Assembly: GCA_950295325.1 (NCBI GenBank)
Contig: OX485804.1
Coordinates: forward strand, 63,024,533-63,088,532
Direction of reading: 5' to 3'
DNA from: Polytrichum commune
Lineage: Eukaryota > Streptophyta > Polytrichopsida > Polytrichales > Polytrichaceae
DNA: 64,000 nt
The position numbers and the translations under genes were made by a program. Positions 34,185 through 45,571 of the stretch are shown here, one piece after another. The first letter of the stretch is position 1. Every line of letters starts with the position of its first letter. The notes below the pieces were generated by a model. The model searched no databases. It was not told where the DNA came from and worked only from the letters and a program-made list of their open reading frames with translations.

Positions 34185-34924
34185 TGAAAAGCTTCATGTG
34201 TGTGTATAAACATAAATAAAAATAAAAATATATATGAGTCCTTTTTCTAGCCTATTGTTAGTACATATACATTTACTTTTCTCTATGAAATTCTCATAAA
34301 TAAATTATTATATTTCATAGTGACCCACACACTTTATTTAGGTTTCCAATGAAGTGTCCACCCTTGGGTTCATGAGCAAGTTACTTGTACTAGAACTAAG
34401 TAAAGCTTCATTTTGTTTAAGATTGTGAGAACATTCCAAAGGTAGAAAATTTGGTATGTAGAGTGATAAATCCACCCCACCAACCCCTTGGGTAGTACTT
34501 TACTATGTTCTATGGACCTACCAAAGGAAAGGAGGTTGACATGACACCGTGCTTGAATTTTCAACAATGGCCACAAGTTTAAAGGCACATCCTTATCTAC
34601 AACCTCAACATTTTGCTTTCAACTTAGGCTTCGTCGGTTTGCATGAGATTTTTGGTTTACATTCACAAGCTTAATGCCACCCCGAGTTGGTTGGTTTGAC
34701 AGGTTATTTTTTAGGTACATAGGTAGCACACAACTATATTGTAGTTGAGGATATATATATATTATTTCTTTTCTGTTTCAATCCACAAAATGAAATTCAT
34801 CTTGAAGTTGCACAAGTCTATTATTTCTTAATGATATACTGCAAGCAATGGCACACCATTTTATTTTTATTATTTTTTGTCCAATCATATGGGTTATTGG
34901 CATTTGGCATGAAAGTATCATCGT
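34185..34924. other. intergenic DNA, nothing recognised
   Basis: AT-rich, without gene or transposon ends recognised. Confidence 0.45.
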
Positions 34925-35128
34925 CTGGCATTATTCATTGACAAGAATGTGGCACGCACTAATCACAAGCACACACTTCTTGAGATCTATGATAAATGAA
35001 CATGTATTCATGAATTTAGTATCACTCTCTGTAAAAAATTCAACCCTTGGTAACTTTGAGATCTGGCTAGATTGTGCGTGTGACTTGAATTAGTACCATC
35101 GTCACCAATTGGTATATTTACTGTAGCA
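34925..35128 (+). repeat. dispersed repeat, copy 2 (copy 1 at 27209-27424)
   Basis: See 27209-27424 for the shared landmarks. An upstream TTGGCATGAAAGTATCATC at about 34902 is a leftover of the tandem array that precedes copy 1. Confidence 0.88.
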
Positions 35129-36248
35129 CTCACAAATACAAAAGTTTATATTCTAAGGGTGTTAGACAACAACTAGAGACCATTTGACCAAATTCAACCT
35201 CTCAGCCAAGCTTGCAATCTTTCTTCTCTATTTAGAAACTGTGCTTCACAACGAATCTAAATAACATGATACTACATGACCATTTCACGAGCGCGAGAGC
35301 CTTCACTACTTTGATAATGAATAAGATATTCTTACGAGCTCCAAAAATTATGAAGAAAATGGATGCGGCCTCGACTTGGATTTGCCAACCATTAGACATC
35401 TTGTTGTATTCGCATGTTTCATATCCCCAAAGAAGTGGGCTAGTTGGAAAAAGTAACCACTTAAGACCCATCTACCTCGGCCCTTTTTGTGTTCCTTAGA
35501 GGCCATCTTCTTGTAGACCTAGCCATGATGTCAGTTAGGGCCACTTCATAATTGAGCCAAGAGCCGTGACCTTGTAATGGTGAGGACCCTTGACTCTCAT
35601 CCAAAGGCCGTACCATGGGTGTTGGGAAAGCTATTTTATGTAGTCACGGGCCCTCAAGCATAGTGTGAAGTGAGAATCGACCATGTTGCGAGACCATTGC
35701 ATATTTTGCTGGTGAAAAAAGAGGGGAGGATTTGGTTTAATATAATATGTCTCAAACTCTATCAATTTAAGAGAAATTCTTGGTGGTGTTTGTCTATCCT
35801 GGAATCTGTCATGGAATCTATTATGGAATCTATTATGGAATTTGCCCTGCAATCTATACTGAAATTTGTCTTGTTGAAATAAACATTAAAAAAAGTCACG
35901 GTCTTCCGGAATTTGCGTCAAGCCCACCTCCAAATTCCGGGAGACCATGAAACCTTACCCATAGTCCGCCATGTAGGACTCCATGTAGACTTTCCATCCA
36001 TGAAGTCTTCTTTGGGCCTTTAGGCCCTCACCTTCGTGTGTGAAGTGAACTTGGACGGTGTCCGCCCTTTCGACCAATAAGAGCTCTTAGATTGCAATGG
36101 TCACGGACTCACGGGCCTTCAATCTTGTGTGTGAAGTGGCCCTTAGTAATGTACACAACGCCCTGCATGTCCACATAGAAATATAAATATGAGATCAATG
36201 AAGAGAGAGACAAAGACATTTAGAATTTTCGAGACTCTAACTTAATTA
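35129..36248. other. intergenic DNA with short repeats
   Basis: At 35799-35870 there are about five units of ATGGAATCTATT-like 15-mers. At 35893-35949 GGTCTTCCGGAATTTG faces CAAATTCCGGGAGACC as a small foldback. No gene was recognised. TTA at 36246-36248 is the left target duplication of the Harbinger element. Confidence 0.6.
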
Positions 36249-36550
36249 GGGCCTGGCCGCACCAAGTGGTGCTGGGCCGGTACTGTGTCCGAACATCTCC
36301 CGATCTCCAGCTCCCAGCCGGGTTGTGGGCTCGCCCGGTCCTGGACACGGGTCCCTGATGGGGGGGCCGCACCTGGTGGACATGCACCGGAGTGACCCGG
36401 ATTTTTCATCCATCATTTTCCATCTAAACGCCCGCACTGATGGTCTTACGCCTCCCACGCCTTCGCACCTCCCACGTTGCGGAGACTTCTGGCCTCCCAC
36501 GCTCCCACAGGCTTCCGACCTCCCACGCTCCCACATCCGTGCAGAGCGAG

Positions 36551-39291
36551 ATGGAGGAGCAGATAGTGACTGCAATTGACAGTGAGCTTCGTGAGCTCCA
36601 ATTCGGGTGAGTAGTTCGTGGCTATGTTTCCCGCCTAGCTATTTGCCTTCACATTTCTGGGTTCGGGTGGGAGCATGCTCCTTGCTGTCTGTGGGGCAAT
36701 TTGCGTTCTTGTGGCAACTTCCTCCCCAACACCAATTCCTGCCAACTTCATTGTGCCTCCATTGCTGCGTGAAAGCCATGGCGGGCCTGGATTCTCTTCC
36801 ACGCATCCCCGCTGGGGGGCGGGTGTGGAGATAGGGTTCCGTATCGGTTCTTAGGGGGCGGGCGCGAGTCGGGGGGAGAATGCTGCAGACTTTAATTTGG
36901 TACGCGCCTCCCGCCGTGGCCCCCGTGGTGGTTGTGGGAGTTGCTCGACAGCACCGCGCCCACAGCTCCGTGGGGGATTGCTGGGGCATGCATTCTTTCC
37001 CTCGCCAGGCTAAAGATGAGAACGTGCTCCACAATGCTCGGCTCGGCACCTGCACGTCTGCCGAATTGTTGTCCGGGTTTCCCCGTCGGCCTTCTGCTTG
37101 GTGGCTGCCACATTCGTCTGCGGGGACCACTTCTGGGCTCCGCTTCTACGTATGCGGTTTTTTTTTAACTAGTTCTATTTTGCACTGCCGTTAGCTCGCA
37201 TTTCGTTCCCACTACGAGGAGACGTTATTCTATGTGTGCGCGACAGTTTGCACCTTCATCTTCCACATTGGCCCATGAATCATGGTTTCCCTGTGTTTTC
37301 TGTGTGCCAGGGTGTCTGTTTGACAGGGTCTGCCCAGTACAGTCGCCCGGAATCCCTTGCAGTTGTGCTCTCCCCCTGCGGCGCAACTTCTTTTTCTGCT
37401 CTAACAGAAATACAATCCTGTGCTGCTGCGGCTGAGTTCATCTCGAGCGGTCAGCAAGCTTGCATTGGGATTGCCCCATCCATGCTCCTGGAGCTCCCCA
37501 TGCTTCCGGTGGTGTGTGTGCTGTTGTAGATGCCGTCGTTATGTTGCAGTTATGTGGCATTTGTGGCCGTTTAGATGTTCCTCGGTTGCACATTGCTCTG
37601 TGCAGTGTTGAAGTGCTGGAAGCCTTGTAAATTTTTTTTCCCTGCATTTATAAAGCTATTTCTGTGATTCAGTCCCGTGCTGGACAATCGGATTGTCGTT
37701 TGTTCGCGTTTGATTTGCGCCTGTGAATGTTTTTTCTTGCTTCGATCCGTCGTGCCAGTCTCTCATGTGGCACCCTCGACATGTACCAACACATGGTCTG
37801 CATAATTAATGTTTTCCTTCAGTGCATTGGTTAAACCCGGCGTGCTGGTTGCATTTGAAAGGCTCTCTTGTGCTTAGAATTGAGTGGAATATGAAATCTC
37901 CCCCCGACTTGTGGAGGGGTTCCCGTGTCTGAAGGTTTGATTCGGTTTTTTCCGGATTGTCAGAGTGGACATTTTCATAATATGCTATGTCTTCGATTGT
38001 GAGTGTTGGATCTTTGGTATGGTGTGTGGACGGCTGTTGTGCCAGTTTGATCCTATAGCTCGCACGGTTTCAAAAGCTCCTGCCATCCCCATTTCGTAGT
38101 TGTGTGTGCATATTGTTGGTCTCCCCGTGCTGACTCTTCATAGTGTACTCCATCTTCCTGGGATTCTCCCAGTCGCGCCGTGCTATCGAATACATCCTGC
38201 CTTTGGCATTGTCTGACCCGAAGGCTTCCCGTGCCTTCCCTCTCCCTCCACCATGCAACACGCAAAGTGTCCACCTTAAGGGTGAGTGGAATTTGAGCCC
38301 GTTCGTCTGTGCATTCTTCACGAGCAGAGCACAGAGGGTTGTTGATATTGGTTGGGCCCCAGTGCCGTGGAAAACAAAATTTTCTCTTGTTCATGGGCAT
38401 GGTTTCATTTCATTTGTCCGTTGTCGGTTCCAATTGCTTCCAGGGGCTCTGCGTATGGAGATCTCGACTGTCCCAGAGTGCATGCTTACCATATGTGTCG
38501 TGATTTTCCTCACCACAAATTCCCGCAATGTATGTTATCGGAGCTGATAGGCCTCATTCATGTGTGTCGCGTACTGCCGTTGTCTGTTCGGGGGGGGGGG
38601 GAGTGCCTGGGCGTCTGCATGGGTACTTTGAAAGTGCTTCGTAGTGTTCGCATATATGTATGCACATCAAATTGACTTCCGTGTGTATGCTTGTAGGGTG
38701 GAGGATTACTGGGAAGGCTACAAATTGTTCTGTTATGCTTACTATTCGCACTCTTTTAGACATGTGGCCGAATTCCGGCAATCAAAATTGGGTTCGTGGA
38801 CTTGCTTCAATCTCTGATTTAGTTCAACACTTTTGTTTGCTTTGTGCATGCATATGCTTTTGTGCTTGGATGTCGTGTCTGCTTTGTGATGTCATCTGCA
38901 ATGCTTGTGTTGCGCAGGGCAACTAGTGTGGCAGCGTCATGCAAATTTTCCTCCTCCCTCCAATCACGTGCTCCGAACCACATGCATGGAACTACTCCCT
39001 CTTGTGGAGATGTACTGCAGGTGGGAGCTGCTGGAGGATTGCAGCAATCTTCGAGGTCTCATGCTCCGATTCGACTCCGAGTCGGACTTGGAATCGCACG
39101 AACTAGGTCGCTCTCTGCTTTGCATGATTCGGGATGATGATATTGGGTTCGACACGTTGCCGCTCCACGAACCCCTCGTGTCAGAACCCAACCCTTTTGA
39201 CGTCGTGAGACAGAGATTGTCGGCAGCTGCCCTCGCAATTCGGGAGCTTCATGCACAGGTGCAGCTAGTGATAGAAAATACACCGAAATAA
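36551..39291 (+). CDS. probable two-exon accessory gene inside the Harbinger element
   Basis: Exon 1 (36551-36606) starts ATGGAGGAGCAG and ends at a consensus GTGAGT donor. The best-fitting acceptor is TGTACTGCAG ending at 39020, with exon 2 at 39021-39291. The two join in frame to 327 nt, 108 aa plus TAA: MEEQIVTAIDSELRELQFG, then WELLEDCSNLRGLMLRFDSE and an acidic stretch, a central DDDIGFDTLPLHEP, and a helical end (RLSAAALAIRELHAQVQLVI). No domain is recognised. The intron would be 2414 bp. The downstream frame is open from 38905, so exon 2 may begin earlier with a different first exon. The 3' end is 327 bp before the transposase ATG, so it could also be the upstream part of the transposase transcript. 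It could be a captured host gene or an element-specific factor; function unknown. Confidence 0.5.
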
Positions 39292-39617
39292 AAACTTGCA
39301 AGTCTGTGCAACATTGTTACTTCAAATTCAACTGTCCCAGCAAATACAATGTTAAAGCCTGGGTACCAATGGGCTTCACATATAAACTCCCACCATGTTC
39401 CACACTAGTATTTAAGCCCAGACTCATCATTCGCTGGATTTCAAAATGTATTGCATTCTTGCATTCCATTCGGCCCCACATTTGATGGCCTATGTCTATG
39501 CGCTTTGATAGCCGCGTGCAACTAAAATGTCCATACTGTTTGTACTTTGCGCGACTGCATTTGAGTCTACTGTTAGTTTTCTATTACAACCTAGCAACAT
39601 ATGCCTAAACCCACAGT

Positions 39618-41345
39618 ATGTGCCTGAAGGTGCCGCCAACACAAGAGGAGGCAATATCTCACTCCGCATCGGAGCTGCACCCTTCGTCGCCATGCCGCCC
39701 TCCTCTTGTGCCTCGAGCTCGTGAAGTTCCAGCCTCATCTGCAATGCCAGCAGTTCCGGGCTCTCCCGGGTTGCCCCTTCGCGGACTGTCCTCCCCGCCT
39801 CCACCCCTCCCGGCAGCTCCGTGCACTCCACTCGCGATTCCTTGCGGGGGACCGACTAGCATTCCCCTACATCTTGGACCAACACCAATATCAGTGGCCA
39901 CAATGGAAATGCCGTCAAGTATACGCATGCTCTTGACTTCCATTGACATATGCGTGGCAATGTTGGCCATGTACATAACATCGACGGAGGCTAGCAAGGC
40001 ACATTTTGCACATAGGAAACAATTGAAGAGGACAAATGGAGCTGATGTTTGTATTTCTCCGCGGAGAACATTGAGGAGGCATGAGTCCGAAGAGGATGCA
40101 CTGGAACACCCACACATTAAGCAAAATTTTGACGTCCTTGTTTGGCACATTGGAGTTGAGAATGCAAGATGGTATGTTAAACCAAGGTCAACATGCTGGT
40201 TCGAGGAGTACCTTTTTAACATTTACACACCCGACATGTTCTATGATATATTGAGAATGCGACGGAGGACGTTCGACAGGCTAGTGCACGACCTTCGCCC
40301 ATACATACAAGGCCAGCACACCCACTGGAGACAACCTATCGGAGTGGAAAAAAAGGTGGTGGTCACACTATTCAAACTCATGCATGGCGTGTCCATACCT
40401 TTGGTCGCGGACAAGGCTGCACTTGGGAAGTCCACCGTTGGCGAGATATTGCGGCAAGTATGCTCTGCCATAAGCAACCATTTTGGGCACTTGATAGCGT
40501 GGCTAGTTGGACGGAGGCTAGCGCGAGTCACGGCCGGCTTCCAATCCAAGCAACAATTCCCCAATTGCATTGGCGCCATAGATGGTTCGCATATTTACAT
40601 TGCGTCGCCATCTAGCACCATTGTTGCGGCTGATCACAGAAACCGTTATAAATCTTTCTCTATTCTGCTACAAGGGGTAGTGGATAGCAAGTGTTACTTC
40701 ACCTCTGTGAACACAGGCCCTCCAGGATCCCTTCATGACAGCGCACACTTCAAGAGCACGGAGCTTTACCGCAAGGTGGAGGAGGGCATAATGGGTGGTT
40801 TCCATGACGATCCTCTAGCTTGGGTGGCAGGCCTCCCATTCCCACCCTACATTGTGGCGGACCGTGGATACCCTCTCTTGAGCTGGTGCATTACACCTTT
40901 CAAGATGGGTCCAATGGGAATGCCACTCTCAAGAGAGGAGGTGTGGTTCAATCGCAAGCACTCATCGACGAGGATGAGTGTTGAAAGAGGATTTGGCATC
41001 CTCAAAGCACGGTTCAAGGAGATTGGTACAAAATCGTCTTTGAAACTTGACTTCCTACCTACAGTTGCGCATTGTTGTTGTGTCCTGCACAACATACTCC
41101 TAGCGAGCAAGGACCGTACGCTTGACCAAATTTTAATGGATTGTCATCTACCAGCAATGGACAACGACAACCTTGCACATAGAGAGGAAGGGGAGGCATT
41201 TCAACCTCCAAGGCCAATGGGCCTTGTGAGCGAAGAAAGAGCCTTGCTAGAAGGGCAGATGGCAAGGGAGGATCTACTCGATTACCTTGTTCGTGTTCAA
41301 AACGCCAACCACATTGCAAACCATACGAGAAGACAAGCATTGTGA
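39618..41345 (+). CDS. PIF/Harbinger (HARBI1-type) DDE transposase, intact
   Basis: One uninterrupted frame of 575 codons from ATG 39618 to TGA. Residues 1-110 are a Pro/Ser/Ala-rich leader, and the start may really be a later Met near residue 96. Next comes a helical DNA-binding region (about 195-300) with FEEYLFNIYTPDMFYDILRM and VVVTLFKLMHGVS...KSTVGEIL, a helix-turn-helix-like part common to the family. The catalytic domain follows, with Asp322 in IGAIDGSHI, Asp415 in IVADRGYPLLSW and Glu456 in MSVERGFGILKARF; all three acids are present. The end is HCCCVLHN then a Glu-rich tail. The enzyme cuts at TTA/TAA sites in the nucleus and in characterised members needs the Myb-like partner, here encoded convergently. 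No stop or frameshift is visible, so this copy is either recent or still under selection. Confidence 0.93.
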   Translation: MCLKVPPTQEEAISHSASELHPSSPCRPPLVPRAREVPASSAMPAVPGSPGLPLRGLSSPPPPLPAAPCTPLAIPCGGPTSIPLHLGPTPISVATMEMPSSIRMLLTSIDICVAMLAMYITSTEASKAHFAHRKQLKRTNGADVCISPRRTLRRHESEEDALEHPHIKQNFDVLVWHIGVENARWYVKPRSTCWFEEYLFNIYTPDMFYDILRMRRRTFDRLVHDLRPYIQGQHTHWRQPIGVEKKVVVTLFKLMHGVSIPLVADKAALGKSTVGEILRQVCSAISNHFGHLIAWLVGRRLARVTAGFQSKQQFPNCIGAIDGSHIYIASPSSTIVAADHRNRYKSFSILLQGVVDSKCYFTSVNTGPPGSLHDSAHFKSTELYRKVEEGIMGGFHDDPLAWVAGLPFPPYIVADRGYPLLSWCITPFKMGPMGMPLSREEVWFNRKHSSTRMSVERGFGILKARFKEIGTKSSLKLDFLPTVAHCCCVLHNILLASKDRTLDQILMDCHLPAMDNDNLAHREEGEAFQPPRPMGLVSEERALLEGQMAREDLLDYLVRVQNANHIANHTRRQAL

Positions 41346-42465
41346 ATAGAGGACAGTAGTGGAGAGAGGGGGGTGGGTAACTAAACCTTGTTAGAGTATC
41401 CATTGATGATGCCAACATAAGCAATGCACTAGTCATGTTCCCCAAGTTCTTGGTCCTCTCCACCTCCAATTCGTAAAATTTTTGGTCCATGTTTGCGGCT
41501 TGGGACTCCTTTCTAGCAATTCTCGCCTCTCTCGCCGTGTCAAAAGCCATCACATCGGTACGCCATGTCCGTTTGTCAATGTCCTGTGCCTCCACACGTG
41601 CAAGGTATTCGTGGTTGAAATCCTTAACAAAATCTACCAGGTTATCATTGCCTACTGCCTTTCGCTTGCGACCCGTGGAGCCTGGCGTGTCGTGGCCGGG
41701 TGTGGCCTCCGTCGGGGAATCGGAGGCGGCTGTCGTGCTAGCGAGGGGGCTCTGCACTCCTGCACAAGAGGGATCGAGTGGTGTGGGAGTAGAGCGGCCA
41801 AATTGAGTTGTCACCGGGGGCGCAGGCCTGTCGGAGTCCACGACATCCGCCGCACGTCCAAATATCTGTCTCTTCCCCACAAATCCCTCCATTTCTGCAT
41901 ACATAGCCTCACTGAACTCCAACGACATCTTCCTGGTCCTGGACAATACCTTCTTCTCCTCCCTACTCAATCCCCACCAATTGGCCGAACTCGTCCCCTC
42001 TATGTAGTCCTTAAGTTTCTTGTAGTCTTTTATCAAGCCATCTCATTTGTTTGTGATTTGATCGGCATCCCTAACCCGGAAACCCACCACACTCATGCAT
42101 CCCGCTAAAACTAATTTCCATGCTGTGGTTCCATAAACGAACTTGGCTAGCGAAGGCTGGTTACAATTATGCCTCCCATCCCATTCAAGTCGTTTTTGGC
42201 CTATTAGGACAAGCATTTCTGCCTCCGTCCAGTTAGGACCTCTCACCTTGTGCGGAGGTGCAGCACGTGACTGCGAGGAGACCGGCGACGAACGTGCGGT
42301 GGTGGATTTGCCCCTGCCACGCACAAATCCCCTTCCAGCTGATGTCCCAAATGAAACCGGCACTTGGTCGTCCAAGAAATCGGCCGCAAACTCTGCATCC
42401 ACATCAGAAGGCACCTGGGTGGATGGGCACTGAGGGCTCTCTCCCAGATGCACAATATCCTCCAT
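41059..42465 (-). pseudogene. Myb/SANT-like Harbinger partner protein, one nonsense codon
   Basis: ATG at 42465 (MEDIVHLGESPQ) opens 140 codons to a TGA at 42045-42043. The same frame continues unbroken to 41059. At the stop the family has Trp (QITNK-W-DGLIKDYKK), so one TGG-to-TGA change is the only lesion. The trihelix-like domain spans about residues 75-175: GPNWTEAEMLVLIGQKRLEW, TTAWKLVLAG, FRVRDADQITNK, then SSANWWGLSREEKK. A Ser/Thr/Pro-rich segment, a basic KRKAVG and a coiled helical part (RVEAQDIDKRTWRTDVMAFD, ending near SSMDTLTRF at about 41390) follow. Beyond that the frame overlaps the transposase 3' end antisense, so the last 100 or so codons are probably not the real C-terminus; a GT after CTAACAAG at about 41385 could be a splice donor. 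In this superfamily the protein binds the element ends and carries the transposase into the nucleus. Confidence 0.88.
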
Positions 42466-45442
42466 CGCTCAACAAAGACTGCTGTCCACGCACATGACAA
42501 ACCTGAACCCAACATTCCTTCAGAAGCAAACACACAAAGACGCACACAATAGGAGAAGGCATATTGCAGCAGGTCTGGCTTCATGCATGGACAGGGGGTA
42601 TTCCAAACGATGCAAACAAAATGGATGCACATGGATTCGAAGAATGGAGGAAATAGTGGAATTCCAGGGTTACGCTCAACCGAAAACTCTGCATAATAAC
42701 AAAGGGCCAATTCTTGTGTGCAAATATGTCCGAGAAAAATAACCCATTCCAGTATGCAAATTATTGAACAACATTGGCACTTTGACAATGAACCGAACCT
42801 CTGCAGAAGGAGCCTGCAACTGGTAGGCACCCTATGGACCTCCACTGCGCTGAAACAAGTAACGGAACGGATTCATCCGATGCTGACCGAGGCTGACACT
42901 GGAACCCTCATGGCAAATATGGTGCACCAAATGGGAGGCCGACAAAGCCAAGGAAGAGCGACTGAATGCGAGGGAAATTAGAATGCGAGGGATATGTGAG
43001 AGACCCCACCTGGACGCAGTCGCTATGGCAGATTGTAGAAAGAGAGGGCAACGGTGGCCACGAAGAACACTGTCTGCCAATGAGCCTGTCGGCGCGCGGG
43101 GAGTTGTCGTTGGCAACGCTGCACGCCGATACTCGGGAATCTTCACACACCACGGAGGAACTATCAAAATTCCAGGAGCCCAATAATGGGGACCTCCAAT
43201 TGGCAGACAGAGAAGTTTCGATGGAGTTAGAGAAACGTACCTGCAGAATGGGAGAGTCAGATGTCACCCAAAGACGGAGCAGACGAGAAACCGAAATGGA
43301 AGCCCGATGTTGACGCAATGTCTTCGTGACAGTGGCAATACGTTCATGATAGTAGCAATCCGTCTGGAATGCAGAGTTCTTCCCTGGCACTTACACGACC
43401 TCACCAATGAACCCGGAATGTCGCAGGCAATTCAACTTTCCCCCATTGTGCACCTATATGCACCAATCCGCACAAAGCTCAACCCCACGCACTGTTCCAT
43501 CTGCACACCCAAAAAACAGCCTCACGACTGCCATGAATTCGGCCCGGCAAACAGCCGGCATTGGCGGCACCGTATATGGACCTAAACCCACAAAGATTTT
43601 TGGCACAGCACGAGCAATGCAGCATTGAGTCCAATCTGTATTGAATGGCACATAATATGGACCTGACCATACTGGCTGCACGATTGCGACAGAAACACCA
43701 AATAACAGGTAGGGGCACAGCAGCATCCCCCGAACTCCACAAAGATGTGTGAAAACCATGACGTATTGTGCATTTTGTGGTGCACCATTCAAGACGGCGA
43801 TTGCAGAACAGCAGGAGATGCGAGGAAGACGGCAACAGAAAATACTCACAGGCACAATTATAGGGCTCCGGGCTGAACTATAGAACGTGGTTGTCACGCT
43901 GGAATGAACGAGGGAACGGCGAGCGGCCCATATCCAATCCGGGAAAATACCATTTGACAAGGTTGCATTTTGCTGCATCAACACACCACATAGTCCCAGG
44001 ACTATGTGGCACAAATTGCCAGCGAACACCACGGTCTGCCAGAAAGAGGACGTATGCGCTAGGGAGAGATGGGGTGGGAGTGTACCAACATACCTCGTGA
44101 ACTAGGAATCAGAACGGACCCACGAACGCGACATTTCCGAAACCATCGCCACCTGCCACGACTACCACATATTCACCCTTCCCCGAGCGGCCGAGCCTTG
44201 TGCTCCCAGCGATGGCCCCCGTGGAGAAACGCGAGGTGGGGTGTTGAATAATTGAAGGCAGGAATCACCAACCCTGGCAACACCATAGAGCGACGGGTCT
44301 AGCCAAGCTCACCGCAACATCAGAGCCACCCTCCAACATCCCGCATGTCCGCAGATTCCCCTGCCATTAGAGTGCAATAAACAATCAGAGCAGGACAGAA
44401 CGCCGCACCAGGTTCAATTTCGAGCATCCCCTAAACCCCCCCAACTGCACACGCAGTGACAGTAATGTCCGCATAACGACTCTCTATGGCAAGGATATTA
44501 TTCAATACACAAAAAACAACACGTGACCCTAGCAGCGTTCGCGAACCCACAGTAAAACCGAGGTCAAAAATGACCACACACAACACGCTCGTGAACACAA
44601 CAACACTGCTATTGTGAGGAAGAGTTGTTGCCACACGTCAGAGAGGACGACCACCGACAACAAATTGTATATGTGAAGGGTGGCCCACTGTATGCAACAG
44701 GGCGATTATCCGCCTGGAAAAAAAATGTGCAGAGAGGCACTCTGTCGCGCCGAAGGCCAAGCTTGGGCTATCCGAGGTTCCAGCCGAACTTGGGAAACCC
44801 TCGTACGGACATTGGGAGCAGTGCTCCCGAGGACTCCAACGAAGATGATCCACACAGATGGAATAGGATCGAGGAGCAGCATGCAAGGGCAGTGTGGCAA
44901 TAACAACAGATTGCAGCAAGAAATCGCCGCAACAACCGCGGTGTCTCAATCAAACCCTTGCCATCTCCCGCTCATTTCTTCTTCCTTCTACGTGTGTGTT
45001 TGGAATTTGCGGACATTCGGAGGTTCATGCGCGGGAAAACGCGCACCTGTACTGAACTGCAATGCTATTGAAATCGCCGTGGAAGATCACAGCTTGCACG
45101 TCGCGTCGACGTCCCGCAGGCCACATCCGCGCGCTCATCGCCGAACCCCAACCCAGGCTCGCATTGCGAGGCATTGGCAGCAGAGGATGAGTTTCATCCC
45201 TGATTGGTGGGTTTCATTCCGTATCATCCAAGGCCTCAATCAGAACGTTGGTATTTGGCCCCGGTAAGAAAGTGGGACTCTGGGCTGCTTTCAAACCCTT
45301 TCCGGCAGGGAGCAGGATGCGACAACCTCTGACATCGGTATCCCCGCTCCGTTATGGGAACCCCTTCTGCGGTGCCAGTTAGGCAAACCCCACCGGTGTC
45401 AGCCCCATATCCGGCATGGAGACCCCGGGTGCGGCCCCCTCC
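42466..45442. other. GC-rich non-coding right part of the Harbinger element
   Basis: About 3 kb upstream of the Myb-like gene and inside the element. Many short frames exist on both strands because of the base composition, none with a domain. It probably contains the promoter and leader of the minus-strand gene, and possibly a leader intron mirroring the long intron at the other end. No copy of the left 3 kb was recognised here, so these are not long terminal inverted repeats. Confidence 0.5.
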
Positions 45443-45571
45443 TTAGACCCAGGAGAATGTTTGTGGGCCTTCTCGGTCTGACAGACAAGGCCCACAGTTT
45501 TAAATGTATTGATGTGCAATTTTAACCCAATCAATGAATGGGGAATTAACCAACCGCTAGTTGCAGATGAA

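Larger units (their letters stand above)
36249..45442 (+). mobile_element. PIF/Harbinger element, 9194 bp, TTA target duplication
   Basis: Left end GGGCCTGGCCGCACCAAGTG; right end reversed GGAGGGGGCCGCACCCGGGG. The shared core is GGCCGCACC with outer GG, so the terminal repeats are short and imperfect. TTA flanks both sides (36246-36248 and 45443-45445), as Harbinger requires. A second GGGGGGCCGCACC motif lies about 110 bp inside the left end. The related fragment at 5214 shows the same left end next to TAA, which supports this boundary independently. Contents: a two-exon accessory gene, the DDE transposase (plus strand) and a Myb/SANT-like gene (minus strand), tail to tail as usual for this superfamily. 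Base composition is much richer in GC than the surrounding DNA. The right boundary is less certain than the left. Confidence 0.85.

Noticed and set aside
38905-39020. Earlier acceptor (GTTGCGCAG) for exon 2 of the Harbinger accessory gene
   Set aside because: Joining it to the first exon gives the wrong phase. The acceptor at 39020 keeps the frame, though another first exon cannot be excluded.
39659-40222. 187-codon minus-strand frame
   Set aside because: Shadow of the transposase coding sequence; no family resemblance.
41482-42108. 208-codon plus-strand frame
   Set aside because: Antisense shadow of the Myb/SANT-like gene, caused by its GC-rich codon composition.
42243-42845. 200-codon minus-strand frame overlapping the Myb-like start
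   Set aside because: Different frame from the trihelix-coding one and Cys-rich without pattern; the Myb-like frame accounts for this DNA.
36249-45442. Idea that the 3-kb flanks of the Harbinger element are long inverted repeats
   Set aside because: Reading the right part reversed against the left part shows only the short terminal GGCCGCACC similarity, not extended matches.
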